From contig SYAK01000161.1 in assembly GCA_005788935.1 (NCBI GenBank), positions 1 through 5,301 of the forward strand: 5,301 nucleotides of DNA, read 5' to 3'. A program made the position numbers and the translations under genes. The notes beneath the pieces are model-generated. The model searched no databases. It worked only from the letters and a program-made list of their open reading frames with translations, and had not been told where the DNA came from. The first letter of the stretch is position 1; every line of letters starts with the position of its first letter. Positions 4,066-5,301 of the stretch are shown here, in pieces. Source of the DNA: Pseudomonadota bacterium (GTDB taxonomy: Bacteria; Myxococcota; UBA9042; PHBI01).

Positions 4066-5301
4066 CGACGGGCGCCACGCTCGCCACCGCGGGGCATGTC
4101 GACCACGGCAAGACGGCGCTCGTGCGGGCGCTGACCGGTGTCGACACCGATCGCCTCCCCGAGGAACAGCAGCGCGGCATCTCGATCACCTGCGGATTCG
4201 CGCCGTTGACGCTCGGGGCCGCCACCGTCGCGGTCATCGACGTCCCGGGTCACGAGCGCTTCATCCGCCAGATGGTCGGCGGGGTCGGCGGGGTCGACGC
4301 CGTGCTGCTCGTCGTGGCGGCGGACGAGGGCGTCATGCCGCAGACCCGCGAACACCTCGCGGTCTGCCGCTTCCTGCAGATCCCGCGCCTCGTCGTGGCG
4401 TTGACGCGCTGTGACCTCGTCGACGCCGACTGGCGCGCGCTCGCGGCGGCCGACGTCACCGACACCCTCGCGGACACGCCGTGGGCTCAAGCCCCGATCG
4501 TGCCGTGTTCGGCCCTGACGGGCGAGGGGCTGCCGTCACTCCGGGTGGCCCTCGCGACCGCGCTCGGCCACGCGATGCCGCGCCCGCGGTCCGCCTCCGA
4601 GGCGCCGTTCGCGCTGCCAGTCGACCGCGTCTTCACCGTCCAGGGCTTCGGGACCGTCGTCACCGGGACCTGTCTCGCGGGCACCCTCGCGGTCGGGGCG
4701 GCTGTCGCGCTCGCGCGGCCAGGCGGCGCGGTTGGCCGGAGCCGCGTCCGCGGGCTCGAGCGGCACGGCGCACGCGTCGACCGCGGCGGAGCTGGCGAGC
4801 GCCTCGCGCTGAATCTGCCGGAGCTTGGCCGCCTCGACACCTCGCCAGGCGCCATCGCCTTCGACGCGGACCATGTGCGCCTCGCGCGCCACCTCGAGGC
4901 TGGCCTGACGCTCGACGCGGCCGCGCGCCGCGAGCTGAAGGCGGGTGATGAGGTTCTCGCCCAGGTCGGCTTCGCGACAGCGCTCGCCCGCCTCACACCG
5001 CTGTCGGGCCGCGCGCTCACCCCGGGGGAGGCTGGCTTCGTCAACCTGCGCTTCGAGGCGCCAACCCCTTGGTTTCCGGGTGTTCCGGTCATCTTGCGCG
5101 GCTTCGAGCGCCTGCCCGGGGCTGGCCTGACCCTCGCGGGAGGACAGGTGCTGCGCGGCCTCGACCGCCCGACGCCAGCGCCGCACCGCCCTGTCGTCAC
5201 AGGTCTGCTCGCGGCCATGACGCGGGCCGACGGAGCGGCAGCCATCATGGCGCTCGCCCAGCTCGCCGGGTCGGACGGCGTGACCGAGGCCGCGCTGCGC
5301 C
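4062..5301 (+). CDS. selB: Selenocysteine-specific translation elongation factor SelB; 3' end outside window
   Basis: SelB is a GTPase that carries selenocysteyl-tRNA(Sec) to UGA codons marked by a SECIS RNA hairpin, replacing EF-Tu for this one residue. The frame stays open to the window edge, giving 413 residues of a protein usually a little over 600. The G domain (1-170) shows Gly11-HVDHGKT18 (P-loop), RLPEEQQRGISI (31-42, switch I/G2), Asp60-Val-Pro-Gly-His64 (G3), Thr115-Arg-Cys-Asp118 (G4) and CSAL 149-152 (G5). TRLPEE-type wording and TxxD rather than NKxD at G4 separate SelB from EF-Tu. Domain II has the family block PVDRVFTVQGFGTVVTGT (186-203); its Asp188-Arg189 pair matches residues linked to the selenocysteyl pocket in known SelB. 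Domain III (roughly 275-365) and the start of the first winged-helix domain (from about 375) follow. The remaining winged helices that bind SECIS lie beyond the edge. The start fits because only ten residues precede the P-loop block. Its presence implies a selenocysteine-decoding host. Confidence 0.92.
   Translation, partial: MTTGATLATAGHVDHGKTALVRALTGVDTDRLPEEQQRGISITCGFAPLTLGAATVAVIDVPGHERFIRQMVGGVGGVDAVLLVVAADEGVMPQTREHLAVCRFLQIPRLVVALTRCDLVDADWRALAAADVTDTLADTPWAQAPIVPCSALTGEGLPSLRVALATALGHAMPRPRSASEAPFALPVDRVFTVQGFGTVVTGTCLAGTLAVGAAVALARPGGAVGRSRVRGLERHGARVDRGGAGERLALNLPELGRLDTSPGAIAFDADHVRLARHLEAGLTLDAAARRELKAGDEVLAQVGFATALARLTPLSGRALTPGEAGFVNLRFEAPTPWFPGVPVILRGFERLPGAGLTLAGGQVLRGLDRPTPAPHRPVVTGLLAAMTRADGAAAIMALAQLAGSDGVTEAALR

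Noticed and set aside
4487..5248. Long - strand and alternate-phase open frames across selB (for example 3939-4490 and 4487-5248)
   Set aside because: They oppose a frame carrying unmistakable SelB motifs and have low-complexity Arg/Ala/Ser-rich translations typical of shadows in high-GC DNA.

Overview
The window is very GC-rich (about 70% by eye, with G or C at most third codon positions) and densely coding. All genes I can support lie on the + strand. The genes point to a Gram-negative bacterium: a lipoprotein signal peptide on a periplasmic-type FKBP, a PBP4-type DD-peptidase, a malic enzyme with a phosphotransacetylase-like tail, and SelB. The repeated FKBP style and overall composition recall Myxococcota (Polyangia-like) or other high-GC deltaproteobacteria. 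That placement is an impression from sequence style, not a demonstrated assignment.

Layout. (1) Bases 1-1112 are the 3' part of a maeB-type NADP-malic enzyme: the last residues of the malic domain and the whole PTA-like domain. (2) Bases 1113-1320 form the only sizeable gap. It holds three near-evenly spaced copies of a perfect dyad, CTGACG-NNN-CGTCAG, centred at 1139, 1175 and 1210, followed by a C-rich, G-poor leader. (3) Bases 1321-2616 encode a 431-residue predicted lipoprotein with three complete FKBP-type peptidyl-prolyl isomerase domains repeating at exactly 125 residues (375 bp). (4) Bases 2641-4065 encode a PBP4/DacB-type D-alanyl-D-alanine carboxypeptidase with all three active-site motifs. 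(5) Bases 4062-5301 encode the first 413 residues of SelB, the selenocysteine-specific elongation factor. It starts inside the dacB stop codon (ATGA) and runs off the end of the window.

The FKBP gene, dacB and selB are close enough (24-bp gap, then a 4-bp overlap) to be one transcription unit, probably controlled from the dyad-bearing gap. The first two products would act in the envelope (protein folding and peptidoglycan trimming). SelB works in the cytoplasm to deliver selenocysteyl-tRNA, so its coupling to them is positional, and no functional link is visible.

I see no novel multi-gene system, mobile element, CRISPR array or RNA gene. The most noteworthy signals are the triple dyad array, the triplicated FKBP lipoprotein with its mosaic repeats, and the dacB-selB overlap.
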